Part shown: piece after piece, positions 54,657 to 64,000 of the stretch
Numbering within the stretch: the stretch's first letter is position 1
How the letters are laid out: every line of letters begins with the position of its first letter
Assembly: GCF_020539505.1 (NCBI RefSeq)
Contig: NZ_JACDXW010000004.1
Coordinates: 124,001 to 188,000 of the forward strand
Length of the DNA: 64,000 nucleotides
Reading direction: 5' to 3'
Source: Mesopusillimonas faecipullorum
Lineage (GTDB): Bacteria > Pseudomonadota > Gammaproteobacteria > Burkholderiales > Burkholderiaceae_B
Program-made: the position numbers and the translations under genes
Notes under the pieces: generated by a model
What the model was told of the DNA's origin: nothing
What the model saw: only the letters and a program-made list of their open reading frames with translations
Databases searched by the model: none

Positions 54657-55145
54657 ATGGAAGCGATCAAAGATTTTTTTGGCAGTCTCATGTTGTCCGA
54701 GATGCTTAAGGGCATGCGGCTGACTGGCAAGTACTTTTTCAAGCGCAAGGTTACCCTGCGCTACCCCCACGAGAAAACGCCGACCTCTCCGCGTTTTCGC
54801 GGTTTGCATGCTTTGCGTCGTTATCCCAACGGCGAAGAGCGCTGCATTGCGTGCAAGCTGTGCGAGGCTGTATGCCCAGCCATGGCTATCACCATCGAGT
54901 CTCACGAGCGCGAAGACGGTACACGTCGTACCACGCGTTACGACATCGATCTGACCAAGTGCATTTTCTGTGGCTTCTGTGAAGAAAGCTGCCCGGTAGA
55001 CTCCATCGTGGAAACGCATCTTCACGAATACCACGGCGAGAAGCGCGGCGACCTGTACTACACCAAGGATATGCTGCTGGCCGTGGGCGACCATTACGAA
55101 GCGGAAATCGCACAGCGCCGTCAAATCGACGCCCCTTACCGCTGA
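54657..55145 (+). CDS. nuoI: NADH-quinone oxidoreductase subunit I
   Basis: A 162-residue ferredoxin-like subunit with two 4Fe-4S clusters (N6a, N6b). The ligands are in [16 protein letters not shown] and [16 protein letters not shown]. The N-terminus contains an amphipathic segment with [25 protein letters not shown], which contacts the membrane arm. It lies 18 bp after nuoH. Confidence 0.98.
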   Translation: MEAIKDFFGSLMLSEMLKGMRLTGKYFFKRKVTLRYPHEKTPTSPRFRGLHALRRYPNGEERCIACKLCEAVCPAMAITIESHEREDGTRRTTRYDIDLTKCIFCGFCEESCPVDSIVETHLHEYHGEKRGDLYYTKDMLLAVGDHYEAEIAQRRQIDAPYR

Positions 55146-55163
55146 TCACCGGGACTTTCATCC

Positions 55164-55793
55164 ATGACTTTCTCGACCGTCCTGTTTTATCTGTTTGCTG
55201 TGGTGCTGGTATATGCCGCTGTGCGCGTCATATTTGCACCCAACCCCATTACTGCTGTATTGCACCTGATCCTGGCGTTTTTCACGGCAGCCATGTCGTG
55301 GGTGCTTATCGGCGCCGAGTTCCTGGGGCTGCTGTTGGTGCTGGTATACGTAGGCGCCGTGATGGTGCTGTTCCTGTTCGTCGTCATGATGCTGGATGTG
55401 CGCATGGAGTCGCTGCGTGGCGGCTTCAAGGCCTATATGGGTCTAGGCGTGGTGGTGGGCGTCATCATGGTGCTGGAAATGGCTTTTGTCATTGCCAACG
55501 CCTGGCTGTCCGCCGGCCCGCAGAAACCTCAAGCCGACGATTTCAACAGCACGCGTGCTTTGGGTGAGCTCATGTACACCCAATACGTTTATGCCGTAGA
55601 AATCGGTGCCGTGGTGCTGCTGGTTGGCATGGTGGCAGCCATTGCACTCACCTTGCGCCGTCGCGCCGACGTCAAGCGTGTCAACCCCTCCGACCAAGTA
55701 CGTGTGCGTGCAAGTGACCGTCTACGGATGGTCAGCATGCCAGCCCAAGAAAAAGTGACGCCGCGTCAGTCCGGCGGTAAGGAGTCAGCATGA
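55164..55793 (+). CDS. nuoJ: NADH-quinone oxidoreductase subunit J
   Basis: A 209-residue membrane subunit with five helices in the first 170 residues, including the conserved [27 protein letters not shown] in helix 3. The polar C-terminal tail of about 35 residues is longer than in E. coli NuoJ and has no evident motif. It overlaps nuoK by 4 bp. Confidence 0.96.
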   Translation: MTFSTVLFYLFAVVLVYAAVRVIFAPNPITAVLHLILAFFTAAMSWVLIGAEFLGLLLVLVYVGAVMVLFLFVVMMLDVRMESLRGGFKAYMGLGVVVGVIMVLEMAFVIANAWLSAGPQKPQADDFNSTRALGELMYTQYVYAVEIGAVVLLVGMVAAIALTLRRRADVKRVNPSDQVRVRASDRLRMVSMPAQEKVTPRQSGGKESA

Positions 55794-56101
55794 TGGAACT
55801 CTCTCTGGCGCATTATCTCGTTCTTGCGGCCATCCTGTTTGTCATCGGTGTGTTCGGTTTCTTCGTGAATCGACGCAACCTCATCATCCTGCTGATGTCC
55901 GTCGAACTCATCCTGCTGTCCGCCAATATCAACTTCGTGGCGTTCTCCAGTTGGTTCGGAGACATATCGGGCCAAGTGTTCGTGTTCTTCATTCTTACAG
56001 TAGCAGCTGCCGAAGCCGCCATAGGGTTGGCTATCCTGGTTCTGTTGTTCCGTAACCTGAACACAATCAACGTCGAAGAACTGGATCAGCTCAAGGGTTG
56101 A
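55790..56101 (+). CDS. nuoK: NADH-quinone oxidoreductase subunit K
   Basis: A 103-residue, three-helix membrane subunit homologous to MrpC. Two tandem ATGs occur at 55790 and 55793, and the first overlaps the nuoJ stop. The conserved proton-path Glu residues lie in [20 protein letters not shown] and the following [20 protein letters not shown]. It has the normal length for the family. Confidence 0.97.
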   Translation: MMELSLAHYLVLAAILFVIGVFGFFVNRRNLIILLMSVELILLSANINFVAFSSWFGDISGQVFVFFILTVAAAEAAIGLAILVLLFRNLNTINVEELDQLKG

Positions 56102-56114
56102 TGGGAAACTGATT

Positions 56115-58121
56115 ATGGACGCAACCAGTCTTTACCTGCTCATTGCGCTGGCTCCGTTGGCCGGCGCGCTTATCACCGGCTTGTTCGGTACCGGCTTTCT
56201 GGGCCGATTCGTATGCCGCCGCTGTGCACATGTCATTACCATCCTGGGCGTATTGATTTCGCTTGTGGGTTCGGTGGTCGTGCTGTTCCAAGTATTGGGC
56301 GGCCAGACTTTCGACGGCAACGTCTACACCTGGAATGCCATCGGCAATATCGAGATCTCTATCGGCTTCTTGATTGACCCCTTGTCGGCGTTGATGATGG
56401 TGGTGGTCACCTCGGTGTCGCTGATGGTGCACATCTACACCATAGGCTATATGGCCGACGACCCCGGCTACCAGCGCTTCTTCTCTTATATTTCGCTGTT
56501 CACGTTCTCCATGCTGATGCTGGTCATGTCCAACAACATGCTCCAGTTGTTCTTCGGCTGGGAGGCTGTCGGCTTGGTTTCCTACCTGCTGATCGGCTTC
56601 TGGTACACCAAGCCCACGGCGATCTTCGCCAACATGAAGGCCTTCCTGATCAACCGCGTGGGTGACTTTGGTTTCATTCTGGGCATCGGTCTGTTGTTCG
56701 CCTATGTCGGCAGCATGCACTACGGTGACGTCTTCGCTCAGGCCGATAAACTGGGTGGCATGATTTTCCCGGGTACTGACTGGCAATTGCTGACCGTGGC
56801 TTGTATTGCGCTGTTCGTGGGTGCCATGGGTAAGTCGGCGCAGGTGCCTTTGCACAGCTGGTTGCCTGACTCCATGGAAGGCCCCACGCCCATTTCCGCT
56901 CTGATTCACGCCGCAACCATGGTGACGGCGGGTATTTTCATGGTGGCGCGCTTTTCGCCGCTCTTCGAATTGTCCTCGACGGCGCTGGCTTTCGTGATCG
57001 TCATTGGTGCAATCGGCGCGCTGTTCCTGGGTATCCTGGGTATCATCCAAACCGACATCAAGCGCGTCGTGGCTTACTCCACGCTGTCGCAGTTGGGTTA
57101 TATGACAGTGGCTTTGGGCGCTTCGGCCTATTCGGTGGCCATTTTCCACCTGATGACGCATGCGTTCTTTAAAGCCTTGCTGTTCTTGGCTGCTGGTTCC
57201 GTCATCATAGGCATGCATCACGACCAAGACATCCGCAATATGGGTGGGCTGCGCAAGTACATGCCCATTACCTGGATCACCTTCTTGATAGGCACGCTGG
57301 CCTTGGTAGGCACCCCGTTCTTCTCGGGCTTCTATTCCAAAGAGATGGTTATCGAGGCGGCTGGTGCGGCTAATGTGTGGGGTGCAAATTTTGCGTATTA
57401 CTCCACCCTGATCGGTGTGTTCGTCACCTCGCTGTACTCCTTCCGGGTGTACTTCCTGGTGTTCCATGGCAAGCCGCGTTTCGACGAGCATCCTCAGCAT
57501 GGTCACGATGCGCACGGCCACGACGACCATCATCACGGCGGTACGCCACACGAGTCGCCATGGGTTGTTACCTTGCCGCTGGTCTTGCTGGCAATTCCAT
57601 CCATCATCGCCGGTGCCTGGCTGGTCAATCCCTTGCTGTTCGGCGATTACTTCAACGGCATCATCACCGTGCTGCCTCAGCATCCGGCCATGGCCGAGCT
57701 GGCTTCGCACTGGCATGGCTGGGTTGCCTACGCCCTGCACGGCTTTGTTACCGTCCCGTTCTGGCTGATGGTGGCAGGTTTGGTCGTGGCTTGGTATTGC
57801 TACCTTATCAATCCCAAAGTGCCTGCGGCTGTTCAGCGCAGCCTCTCCGGTGTTAATACCGTGCTCGAAAACAAGTACTACGTCGACTGGGTCAACGAGC
57901 AGATCATCTGCCGTGCGGCACGCTGCCTGGGCGTTGGCCTCTGGAAGGGCGGTGACCGCGGCTTGATCGACGGTGTGTTGGTTAACGGCAGCGCACGTGT
58001 CGTCGGTTGGGTGGCTGCTGTCAGCCGTCACCTGCAGTCCGGCTACATCTACCACTATGCCTTTGCAATGATTCTGGGCATCTTGGCTTTCCTTACCTTT
58101 CTCGTGCTGACGGTGTACTGA
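56115..58121 (+). CDS. nuoL: NADH-quinone oxidoreductase subunit L
   Basis: A 668-residue antiporter-like proton-pumping subunit at the far end of the membrane arm. Key charged residues appear in FFGWEAVGLVSYLLIGFWYTKP (Glu), GKSAQVPLHSWLPDSMEGPTPISALIHAATMVTAG (Lys and His), and DIKRVVAYSTLSQLGYM. A His-rich stretch, EHPQHGHDAHGHDDHHHGG, lies near residues 456-475 in a loop between late helices. The long lateral helix follows. Its stop codon shares a base with the nuoM start. Confidence 0.97.
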   Translation: MDATSLYLLIALAPLAGALITGLFGTGFLGRFVCRRCAHVITILGVLISLVGSVVVLFQVLGGQTFDGNVYTWNAIGNIEISIGFLIDPLSALMMVVVTSVSLMVHIYTIGYMADDPGYQRFFSYISLFTFSMLMLVMSNNMLQLFFGWEAVGLVSYLLIGFWYTKPTAIFANMKAFLINRVGDFGFILGIGLLFAYVGSMHYGDVFAQADKLGGMIFPGTDWQLLTVACIALFVGAMGKSAQVPLHSWLPDSMEGPTPISALIHAATMVTAGIFMVARFSPLFELSSTALAFVIVIGAIGALFLGILGIIQTDIKRVVAYSTLSQLGYMTVALGASAYSVAIFHLMTHAFFKALLFLAAGSVIIGMHHDQDIRNMGGLRKYMPITWITFLIGTLALVGTPFFSGFYSKEMVIEAAGAANVWGANFAYYSTLIGVFVTSLYSFRVYFLVFHGKPRFDEHPQHGHDAHGHDDHHHGGTPHESPWVVTLPLVLLAIPSIIAGAWLVNPLLFGDYFNGIITVLPQHPAMAELASHWHGWVAYALHGFVTVPFWLMVAGLVVAWYCYLINPKVPAAVQRSLSGVNTVLENKYYVDWVNEQIICRAARCLGVGLWKGGDRGLIDGVLVNGSARVVGWVAAVSRHLQSGYIYHYAFAMILGILAFLTFLVLTVY

Positions 58122-59620
58122 TGGCTAGCGATATGGCGTCTTCAACTTTCCCCTGGCTGACACTGTCCATCTTCGTGCCCATCGTGGCAGGTTTGTTGGT
58201 GCTGGTGTTGGGCCGCGACGATAAACCTGGTTTCACACGGGTGCTGGCCTTGGTCGGTTCCATAGCCGGTTTCTTGGTAACCTTGCCGCTGTACATGGGG
58301 TTCAATGCCCAGACTGCGGCGATGCAATTCGAAGAAAAGGCTTCTTGGATAGAGAGCCTGTCCGTCAATTACCACCTGGGCATAGACGGCATCTCGTTGT
58401 GGTTTGTGCTGCTGACCGCCTTCATCACCATCATCGTGGTGTTGGCCGGCTGGCAGGTCATCACCAAGCGTGTCGCGCAATACATGGCGGCCTTCCTGAT
58501 TCTATCGGGGTTGATGGTCGGTGTATTTGCGGCGCTTGACGGCTTGCTGTTTTACATATTCTTCGAAGCCACGCTGATACCGATGTATTTGATCATCGGT
58601 GTTTGGGGTGGGCCCAACCGTGTTTATGCGGCCTTCAAGTTTTTCTTGTATACGCTGCTGGGCTCTCTGCTTACCCTGATTGCCTTCATCTATCTCTGGA
58701 ACGCTTCCGGCGGCTCTTTCGATATCCAGACTTGGCACAAACTGCCGCTGGCGTTCGAACCTCAAGTGCTGATCTTCCTGGCGTTGTTTGCAGCTTTTGC
58801 CGTGAAGGTGCCCATGTGGCCGGTGCATACCTGGTTGCCGGACGCCCACGTCGAAGCGCCAACCGGAGGCTCGGTGGTGCTGGCAGCCATCATGCTCAAG
58901 CTGGGCGCCTATGGCTTCCTGCGTTTCTCCCTGCCTATTGCCCCCGACGCCTCTCATAGTTTGGCCGGCTTGATGATCGCCTTGTCGCTCATCGCCGTCA
59001 TCTATATCGGCTTGGTCGCGATCATCCAGGAAGACATGAAAAAGCTGGTGGCCTATTCTTCGGTCGCTCACATGGGTTTCGTCACCCTGGGCTTTTTCCT
59101 CTTTAACACGGCCGGTCTCGAAGGCGCCATCGTACAGATGGTTTCTCACGGCTTCGTGTCGGGTGCCATGTTTCTGTGTATAGGCGTGCTGTACGACCGT
59201 ATGCACACCCGCCGCATCGCCGACTATGGTGGCGTGGTTAACGTCATGCCTCGTTTTGTCACCTTCTTTGTGCTGTTCTCTTTGGCCAACAGCGGTTTGC
59301 CGGCGACCAGCGGTTTCGTGGGTGAGTTCACGGTCATCATGGGCGCTGTCGAATACAACTTCTGGATTGGTTTGCTGACCGCGACCGCCTTGATTCTGGG
59401 CGCTGCTTATTCGCTCTGGATGCTTAAGCGCGTCGCCTTTGGCGATATCCAGAACGAGGAAGTGCGCTCCATGCCCGACCTCAGCTCGCGCGAGTTCTTT
59501 ATCCTTTCCGTGATGGCGTTGCTGGTGCTGTACATGGGTATCCATCCCAAGCCATTTACCGATGTCATGCACGTCTCGGTCGAGGCTTTGCTGCAACACG
59601 TCTCCATCTCGAAACTGTAA
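58121..59620 (+). CDS. nuoM: NADH-quinone oxidoreductase subunit M
   Basis: A 499-residue antiporter-like subunit. The ATG at 58121 overlaps the nuoL TGA, which fixes the start although the frame is open further upstream. Signatures are FFEATLIPMYLIIGVWGG (Glu), FAVKVPMWPVHTWLPDAHVEAPTGGSVVLAAIMLKLGAYG (Lys), and DMKKLVAYSSVAHMGFVTLGF. It is one of the three proton channels, with NuoL and NuoN. Confidence 0.97.
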   Translation: MASDMASSTFPWLTLSIFVPIVAGLLVLVLGRDDKPGFTRVLALVGSIAGFLVTLPLYMGFNAQTAAMQFEEKASWIESLSVNYHLGIDGISLWFVLLTAFITIIVVLAGWQVITKRVAQYMAAFLILSGLMVGVFAALDGLLFYIFFEATLIPMYLIIGVWGGPNRVYAAFKFFLYTLLGSLLTLIAFIYLWNASGGSFDIQTWHKLPLAFEPQVLIFLALFAAFAVKVPMWPVHTWLPDAHVEAPTGGSVVLAAIMLKLGAYGFLRFSLPIAPDASHSLAGLMIALSLIAVIYIGLVAIIQEDMKKLVAYSSVAHMGFVTLGFFLFNTAGLEGAIVQMVSHGFVSGAMFLCIGVLYDRMHTRRIADYGGVVNVMPRFVTFFVLFSLANSGLPATSGFVGEFTVIMGAVEYNFWIGLLTATALILGAAYSLWMLKRVAFGDIQNEEVRSMPDLSSREFFILSVMALLVLYMGIHPKPFTDVMHVSVEALLQHVSISKL

Positions 59621-59632
59621 GCCGGAAACACT

Positions 59633-61117
59633 ATGCCTAATCCATTCGACTTCGCACTGGCACTGCCCGAGATACTGCTTTTGGTGTTCGCCGTCGGCGT
59701 CTTGCTCATCGATGCGTTTTCCGGCACGGCAAACCGTCGCACGACTTTCGGGCTGACGCTGCTGTCTTTGGCTGTGCTGACAGCAGTCAGCCTGTGGCAA
59801 TGGAGCGAGGGCGTGCAGGGGAGTACCTTCCATGGTCTGTACGTTGCCGATTCGCTGTCTCATTTCCTCAAGATCACCTCGTATATTGCTGTAGCGGTTA
59901 CCTTGCTTTATGGCCGAGCCTACGCCGAGCAGCGCGACATGCTTGGCAATGGCGGCGAGTTCTACACCTTGGCGCTGTTTGCATTGCTGGGCCAAATGGT
60001 AATGATCTCGGCCAACAACCTGTTGTCGGTATACCTGGGCCTCGAACTCATGTCTCTGGCGCTGTATGCGCTGGTGGCGGTGCGCCGCGATCATCTGCCG
60101 GCGGTTGAGTCGGCCATGAAGTACTTCGTACTGGGAAGTCTGGCCTCGGGCGTTATGTTGTACGGTGTGTCCATGTTGTATGGCGCATCGGGTACGCTCG
60201 ACCTTAGCCTAATGGCACAAGCCATAGAGGCCGGTCAAATCAACGGTTTGGCCATGGCCTTCGGCGTCGTGTTTGTGGTGGCCGGCCTGGCGTTCAAATT
60301 GGGTGCGGTACCTTTCCACATGTGGGTTCCCGACGTCTATCAGGGCGCTCCCACGGCTGTCACTTTGGTGGTGGCCGCGGCACCCAAGCTGGCAGCGTTC
60401 GCCATGATATTGCGTGTGCTTATCGATGGCCTGAACGGCTTGGCGCTCGAGTGGCAACCCATGCTGCTGATCATGGCGGTGTTGTCGCTGGTCATTGGTA
60501 ACCTGACTGCCATCATGCAAACCAACTTCAAGCGCATGTTGGCTTATTCCACCATCTCCCATACGGGTTTCGTGCTGTTGGGGTTGTTGGCGGGTGTGGT
60601 CGAAGGGCAGGCCGCTGTAAACGAGCAAGCCTATGGCGCTGCGATGTTCTACATGGTCATCTATGTACTGACGACGCTGGCTACTTTTGGCTTGATTCTG
60701 CTGCTTAGTGCCAAGGGTTTCGAGTGCGACAAGATTTCCGATCTCAAGGGTCTGAATCAGCGTAATCCCGTGTTGGCCGGTGTCGTGCTGCTGTCCATGT
60801 TCTCGCTGGCCGGCATTCCACCCTTGGCTGGTTTTTATGCCAAGCTGGCGGTGTTGCAAGCCTTGATAGAGGCAGGTTATCTCTGGATAGCCGTGGTGGC
60901 TGTCATGATGTCCCTGATCGGGGCCTTCTACTACCTGCGCGTTGTCAAAGTGGTCTACTTTGACGAGCCCGAGGGTGAGGTTCGCCCATTGGCCATGGGT
61001 ATTCTGCCCAGCGGTGTGTTGTCTTTGAATGGTCTGCTGCTCTTGGTGCTTGGGATACTGCCCGGTGGCTTGATGGCTTTGTGCATACAGGCCATCCAAC
61101 AGTCCTTAGGGTTCTAA
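59633..61117 (+). CDS. nuoN: NADH-quinone oxidoreductase subunit N
   Basis: A 494-residue antiporter-like subunit. It shows [20 protein letters not shown] (Glu), [37 protein letters not shown] (Lys), and [21 protein letters not shown]. The penultimate helices include [22 protein letters not shown]. It is the last canonical complex I gene; a DUF2818 gene follows 4 bp later. Confidence 0.97.
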   Translation: MPNPFDFALALPEILLLVFAVGVLLIDAFSGTANRRTTFGLTLLSLAVLTAVSLWQWSEGVQGSTFHGLYVADSLSHFLKITSYIAVAVTLLYGRAYAEQRDMLGNGGEFYTLALFALLGQMVMISANNLLSVYLGLELMSLALYALVAVRRDHLPAVESAMKYFVLGSLASGVMLYGVSMLYGASGTLDLSLMAQAIEAGQINGLAMAFGVVFVVAGLAFKLGAVPFHMWVPDVYQGAPTAVTLVVAAAPKLAAFAMILRVLIDGLNGLALEWQPMLLIMAVLSLVIGNLTAIMQTNFKRMLAYSTISHTGFVLLGLLAGVVEGQAAVNEQAYGAAMFYMVIYVLTTLATFGLILLLSAKGFECDKISDLKGLNQRNPVLAGVVLLSMFSLAGIPPLAGFYAKLAVLQALIEAGYLWIAVVAVMMSLIGAFYYLRVVKVVYFDEPEGEVRPLAMGILPSGVLSLNGLLLLVLGILPGGLMALCIQAIQQSLGF

Positions 61118-61121
61118 GTCC

Positions 61122-61646
61122 GTGGCGCAAACCCAGGCGGTCTGGCTGCTTATTGGCTTGGCTCTGCTTAGCGCAGGCCTGCCTTTCTGGTTGCAGCGGC
61201 CACTGGTTTGCATGCCGTGGAGTCATGCGATAGCGCCGGGCAGGCCCGCTTGGCAGCGTGTCTTTGTGTCGGTTTTGCACTGGGCTGTGCTGGCGCTTTG
61301 GGCCTGGATGGCGATGGCCTGGATAGGCCATAGTCTTGCCGCTTCCAGCCTTGCCTTGGCTGCGCGTATTTTGTTGTTGCTGTTGATCTTGGCCGGGCTT
61401 TTATTGTGGCCGGGTTATCAGTGGCAATGGCGTGCGCATCCAGCCAAGTCGTTTGTCTCCCGACTGCTGGAAACCATAGTCTTGTATTGCCTCGTGGGCG
61501 TCTTGGGCGTGGCATTCGAGACACAGTTAGGCAATCCCTTTCCTCAGGGATGGGAGTTCTACGCTATTACGCTGTGCCTGTATCTGGTGTTGGCGTTTCC
61601 CGGTTTCGTTTACCGCTATCTGCTCAGGCATCGACCACGCGCCTGA
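61122..61646 (+). CDS. DUF2818 membrane protein in the nuo operon
   Basis: A 174-residue protein with a GTG start just after nuoN. It has four to five hydrophobic segments, with FWLQRPLVCMPWSH near residue 25 and SFVSRLLETIVLYCLVGVLGVAFETQLGNPFPQGWEFYAITLCLYLVLAFPGFVYRYL in the second half. These match DUF2818, which regularly follows nuoN in Betaproteobacteria. A role in complex I assembly or stability is plausible by context but unproven. A strong terminator closes the operon. Confidence 0.85.
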   Translation: MAQTQAVWLLIGLALLSAGLPFWLQRPLVCMPWSHAIAPGRPAWQRVFVSVLHWAVLALWAWMAMAWIGHSLAASSLALAARILLLLLILAGLLLWPGYQWQWRAHPAKSFVSRLLETIVLYCLVGVLGVAFETQLGNPFPQGWEFYAITLCLYLVLAFPGFVYRYLLRHRPRA

Positions 61647-61694
61647 GCTTGCCGCACTATCAAGTAAGCTTGGCTGCCGCCTAGCCACCCAACA

Positions 61695-61734
61695 AAAAAC
61701 CCTCTGACTCCCTTTTGGGGAGCAGAGGGTTTTT
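61695..61734. terminator. bidirectional terminator between the nuo operon and maeB
   Basis: AAAAACCCTCTG (61695-61706) pairs with CAGAGGGTTTTT (61723-61734), and an inner CTCC/GGAG stem extends it. A/T runs on both sides serve both strands. Confidence 0.92.
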
Positions 61735-61748
61735 GCATGGGCTAACAA

Positions 61749-64000
61749 TTAGCCTTGTTCGGCTTCTTGTTGAGCGTCTACGACGGCCAGAGCAGTCATG
61801 TTGACGATGCGGCGTACCGTGGCGCTAGTGGTAAGAATGTGCACGGGCCGGGCTGCGCCCAGCAAGATCGGGCCCATGGCTACCCCATTGCTACCCGTCA
61901 TCTTCAGCATGTTGTAGGTAACGTTACCGGTATCCAGGTTGGGCGTGATCAGCAGATTGGCGGGGCCGCGCAAGCTGGTATCTGGAAACGCCTTGACGCG
62001 GATTTTCTCGGACAGGGCAGCGTCGGCGTGCATTTCGCCGTCGACCTCCAGGTGGGGGGCGCGCTGAGAAATGAGTTCTCTTGCTTGAGCCATTTTGCGG
62101 GAAGAGGCTGTGCTGCGGCTTCCGAAGTTGGAGTGCGAGAGCAGCGCGATCTTCGGGGTTACACCGAAGCGCATCATTTCTTGTGCCGCTTGTATGGTCA
62201 TGTCGGCGATCTGATCGGCATCGGGGTCTTCGTTGACGTGCGTATCGCAGATGAAGAGCGTCTGGTTGGGCAGCATCAAGACATTCATGGCGGCATAGGT
62301 ATGCGCGCCTTCTTTCAGGCCAATCACTTCTTCGACGTACTTGAGCTGGTTGTCGTAGCGGCTGGCGACGCCGCACAACAAAGCGTCGGCATCACCACGT
62401 TGCAGCAACATGACGCCGATAAGCGAGTTGTGCTTGCGGACCATGGCCTTGGCAATTTCGGGCGTAATGCCGTGGCGGGCGCGCAATTTGTAATAGCCGC
62501 TCCAGGTTTCGTTGAAGCGATCGTCATCTTCGGGGTCGACGATTTCGAAGTCTTTACCGGCCGTCATGCGCAAGCCGGCACGTTGCATACGCATTTCTAT
62601 GACGGAAGGGCGGCCCACCAGAATGGGGAAGGCAATTTTTTCATCGACTACAGTTTGCGCAGCACGCAGTACCCGTTCGTCTTCGCCATCGGCGTAAATG
62701 ACTCGCTTGGGCGCCTGCTTGGCCTGTTTGTACAAGGGGCGCATGAGTTGGCCCGAGTGATACACCATGGCCATGAGCTTTTGCCGGTAGGCCTCGAAGT
62801 CTTCTATGGGGCGGCTTGCGACGCCTGAATCCATGGCGGCTTGAGCGACGGCGGGTGCGATTTCGAGGATCAGGCGAGGGTCGAAAGGCTTGGGGATGAT
62901 GTATTCAGGGCCAAAGCTGAGGTCCTGGCCTGCATAGGCATTGGCGACTTCATCATTTTGTTCCGCTTCGGCCAAGGCGGCGATGGCCCTCACGCAAGCC
63001 AGCTTCATTTCTTCGTTGATGACGGTGGCACCGACATCCAGCGCACCGCGGAAGATGAAGGGGAAGCACAGAACGTTATTGACTTGGTTGGGGTAGTCGG
63101 AACGGCCTGTGGCGATGACGCAGTCTGGGCGGGCTGCCTTGGCGACTTCGGGGCGGATCTCGGGCTCTGGGTTGGCCAGGGCAAGAATCAATGGCTTGGC
63201 CGCCATGCTTTTAACCATATCGGCCGAGAGAACGCCGGGGGCCGAGCAGCCCAGGAAAACGTCGGCGTCACGGCATACGTCGGCCAAGGTGCGCGCTTCT
63301 GTTTTTTGAGCGTAGTAGGCCTTGGTGGGCTCCATATTGGCTTCACGGCCTTCCCAGATAACGCCGCGCGAGTCGACAACATAAATGCTTTCGCGGGGCA
63401 TGCCCAGGCTGACCAGCAAGTTAAGGCAGGCGATGGCTGCCGCACCGGCACCCGAGCACACCAATTTGACTTGCTTGATGTCTTTTCCTACGACTTTCAG
63501 GCCATTAAGGATGGCTGCTGAAGAAATAATAGCCGTGCCGTGCTGGTCATCATGGAAGACCGGTATTTTCATGCGTTCGCGCAGCTTCTTTTCTATATAG
63601 AAGCATTCTGGCGCTTTGATGTCTTCAAGGTTGACACCGCCCAGTGTGGGCTCCAGGGCAGCAATAATGTCTACCAGTTTGTCAGGATCGTTTTCGGCGA
63701 GCTCAATGTCGAAAACATCGATGCCGGCGAATTTCTTGAACAGGCAGCCTTTGCCTTCCATGACAGGTTTGGCCGCGAGTGGCCCGATATTGCCTAGACC
63801 AAGTACCGCGGTGCCGTTGGTAATGACGCCTACCAAGTTGGCGCGCGAGGTGTACATGGCAGCTGCGCCATCGCCCCCTTCGTAGATCGCCATGCTGGCT
63901 ACGGCAACCCCTGGGGAGTAAGCAAGCGAGAGGTCGTCTTGATTGGCAAGCGTTTTGGTGGGCGTGACCGAGATCTTGCCGGGCGTTGGCGACGCATGGT
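61749..64000 (-). CDS. maeB: NADP-dependent malic enzyme with phosphotransacetylase-like domain (partial)
   Basis: A MaeB-type protein that runs off the right edge; about 749 codons are visible and only the extreme N-terminus is missing. Upstream of the internal ATG at 63893, the same frame continues to the edge with [32 protein letters not shown], the family N-terminus, so 63893 is not the start. The malic enzyme half has [47 protein letters not shown] and the NADP motif [16 protein letters not shown]. From about residue 465 a PTA-like domain follows ([30 protein letters not shown]); in known MaeB it is regulatory and inactive. It decarboxylates malate to pyruvate. Confidence 0.95.
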   Translation of the reverse strand, partial: HASPTPGKISVTPTKTLANQDDLSLAYSPGVAVASMAIYEGGDGAAAMYTSRANLVGVITNGTAVLGLGNIGPLAAKPVMEGKGCLFKKFAGIDVFDIELAENDPDKLVDIIAALEPTLGGVNLEDIKAPECFYIEKKLRERMKIPVFHDDQHGTAIISSAAILNGLKVVGKDIKQVKLVCSGAGAAAIACLNLLVSLGMPRESIYVVDSRGVIWEGREANMEPTKAYYAQKTEARTLADVCRDADVFLGCSAPGVLSADMVKSMAAKPLILALANPEPEIRPEVAKAARPDCVIATGRSDYPNQVNNVLCFPFIFRGALDVGATVINEEMKLACVRAIAALAEAEQNDEVANAYAGQDLSFGPEYIIPKPFDPRLILEIAPAVAQAAMDSGVASRPIEDFEAYRQKLMAMVYHSGQLMRPLYKQAKQAPKRVIYADGEDERVLRAAQTVVDEKIAFPILVGRPSVIEMRMQRAGLRMTAGKDFEIVDPEDDDRFNETWSGYYKLRARHGITPEIAKAMVRKHNSLIGVMLLQRGDADALLCGVASRYDNQLKYVEEVIGLKEGAHTYAAMNVLMLPNQTLFICDTHVNEDPDADQIADMTIQAAQEMMRFGVTPKIALLSHSNFGSRSTASSRKMAQARELISQRAPHLEVDGEMHADAALSEKIRVKAFPDTSLRGPANLLITPNLDTGNVTYNMLKMTGSNGVAMGPILLGAARPVHILTTSATVRRIVNMTALAVVDAQQEAEQG

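Noticed and set aside
56091-58055. 654-codon open frame antisense to nuoL
   Set aside because: It mirrors nuoL codon bias and gives an implausible His/Gln/Asp-rich product without domains. Similar antisense frames over ilvC, the porin, nuoD, nuoG, nuoM and nuoN were dropped for the same reason.
61749-63893. maeB starting at the ATG at 63893
   Set aside because: The same frame continues to the window edge and encodes the conserved family N-terminus, so the gene is truncated by the edge rather than starting there.

Overview
The window is a 64 kb stretch of a Betaproteobacterium (Burkholderiales). It is most likely Alcaligenaceae. The evidence is the ilvBHC-psd-pssA order, a 14-gene nuo operon ending in a DUF2818 gene, a Bordetella-type porin, tpiA-secG-tRNA-Leu, and a protein-coding style of roughly 55-60% GC. 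The family call is inference from gene order and protein likeness; no 16S gene is present. No CRISPR array, insertion sequence or prophage was seen.

Layout. 1-5.7 kb holds a liv-type ABC importer (livK, livH, a fused livM-livG, and livF running off the left edge). It is divergent from two tandem MarR paralogues, with a perfect palindrome between them. 5.8-8.5 kb is a molybdate uptake operon in the unusual order modE-modB-modA-modC, with a ModE-type box over the modB start codon. 8.6-9.8 kb has an atypical SDR and a DUF2628 membrane protein. 9.9-19.2 kb is a long minus-strand respiratory block. It encodes a Tat-exported molybdenum hydroxylase (large subunit, 2Fe-2S subunit, tri-haem membrane cytochrome c), followed by the bo3 quinol oxidase genes cyoABCD. 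19.6-23.4 kb looks richer in G+C and carries dedA, an ABC-2 exporter pair, and a DUF4105 gene whose 5' end overlaps the remnant of an nnrE gene. It is followed by tRNA-Ser(CGA). 23.8-27.7 kb has 3-hydroxybutyrate dehydrogenase, yaaA and a FUSC-family protein. 28.1-33.6 kb is ilvB-ilvH-ilvC, psd, pssA and a lipoprotein gene. 33.7-38.0 kb is rpsO-pnp, then a GST and an EamA transporter. 38.2-43.5 kb holds nagB, a small orphan gene between two look-alike terminators, tRNA-Leu(GAG), secG, tpiA, ppk2, a quinone oxidoreductase, tRNA-Leu(UAA) and tRNA-Ser(UGA). 43.8-46.2 kb has an AraC regulator with a degenerate receiver domain and a major porin. 46.4-61.6 kb is nuoABCDEFGHIJKLMN plus DUF2818. The right edge is a truncated maeB-type malic enzyme.

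How it fits together. The window is dominated by respiration. Complex I (nuo) and the Mo-hydroxylase/cytochrome unit can both feed the quinone pool, and cyoABCD oxidises it. The nearby mod operon supplies the molybdenum. Branched-chain amino acid synthesis, phospholipid synthesis and RNA turnover make up the housekeeping part.

The least ordinary things seen are: a three-armed RNA structure in the ilvH-ilvC gap; the nnrE remnant read in a second frame as the N-terminus of a membrane protein; a mod system without any TOBE domain and with its operator on a start codon; the pseudo-receiver AraC regulator with helically phased repeats upstream; and the paired hairpins around the orphan gene. I did not find a multi-gene system that I would call wholly new.
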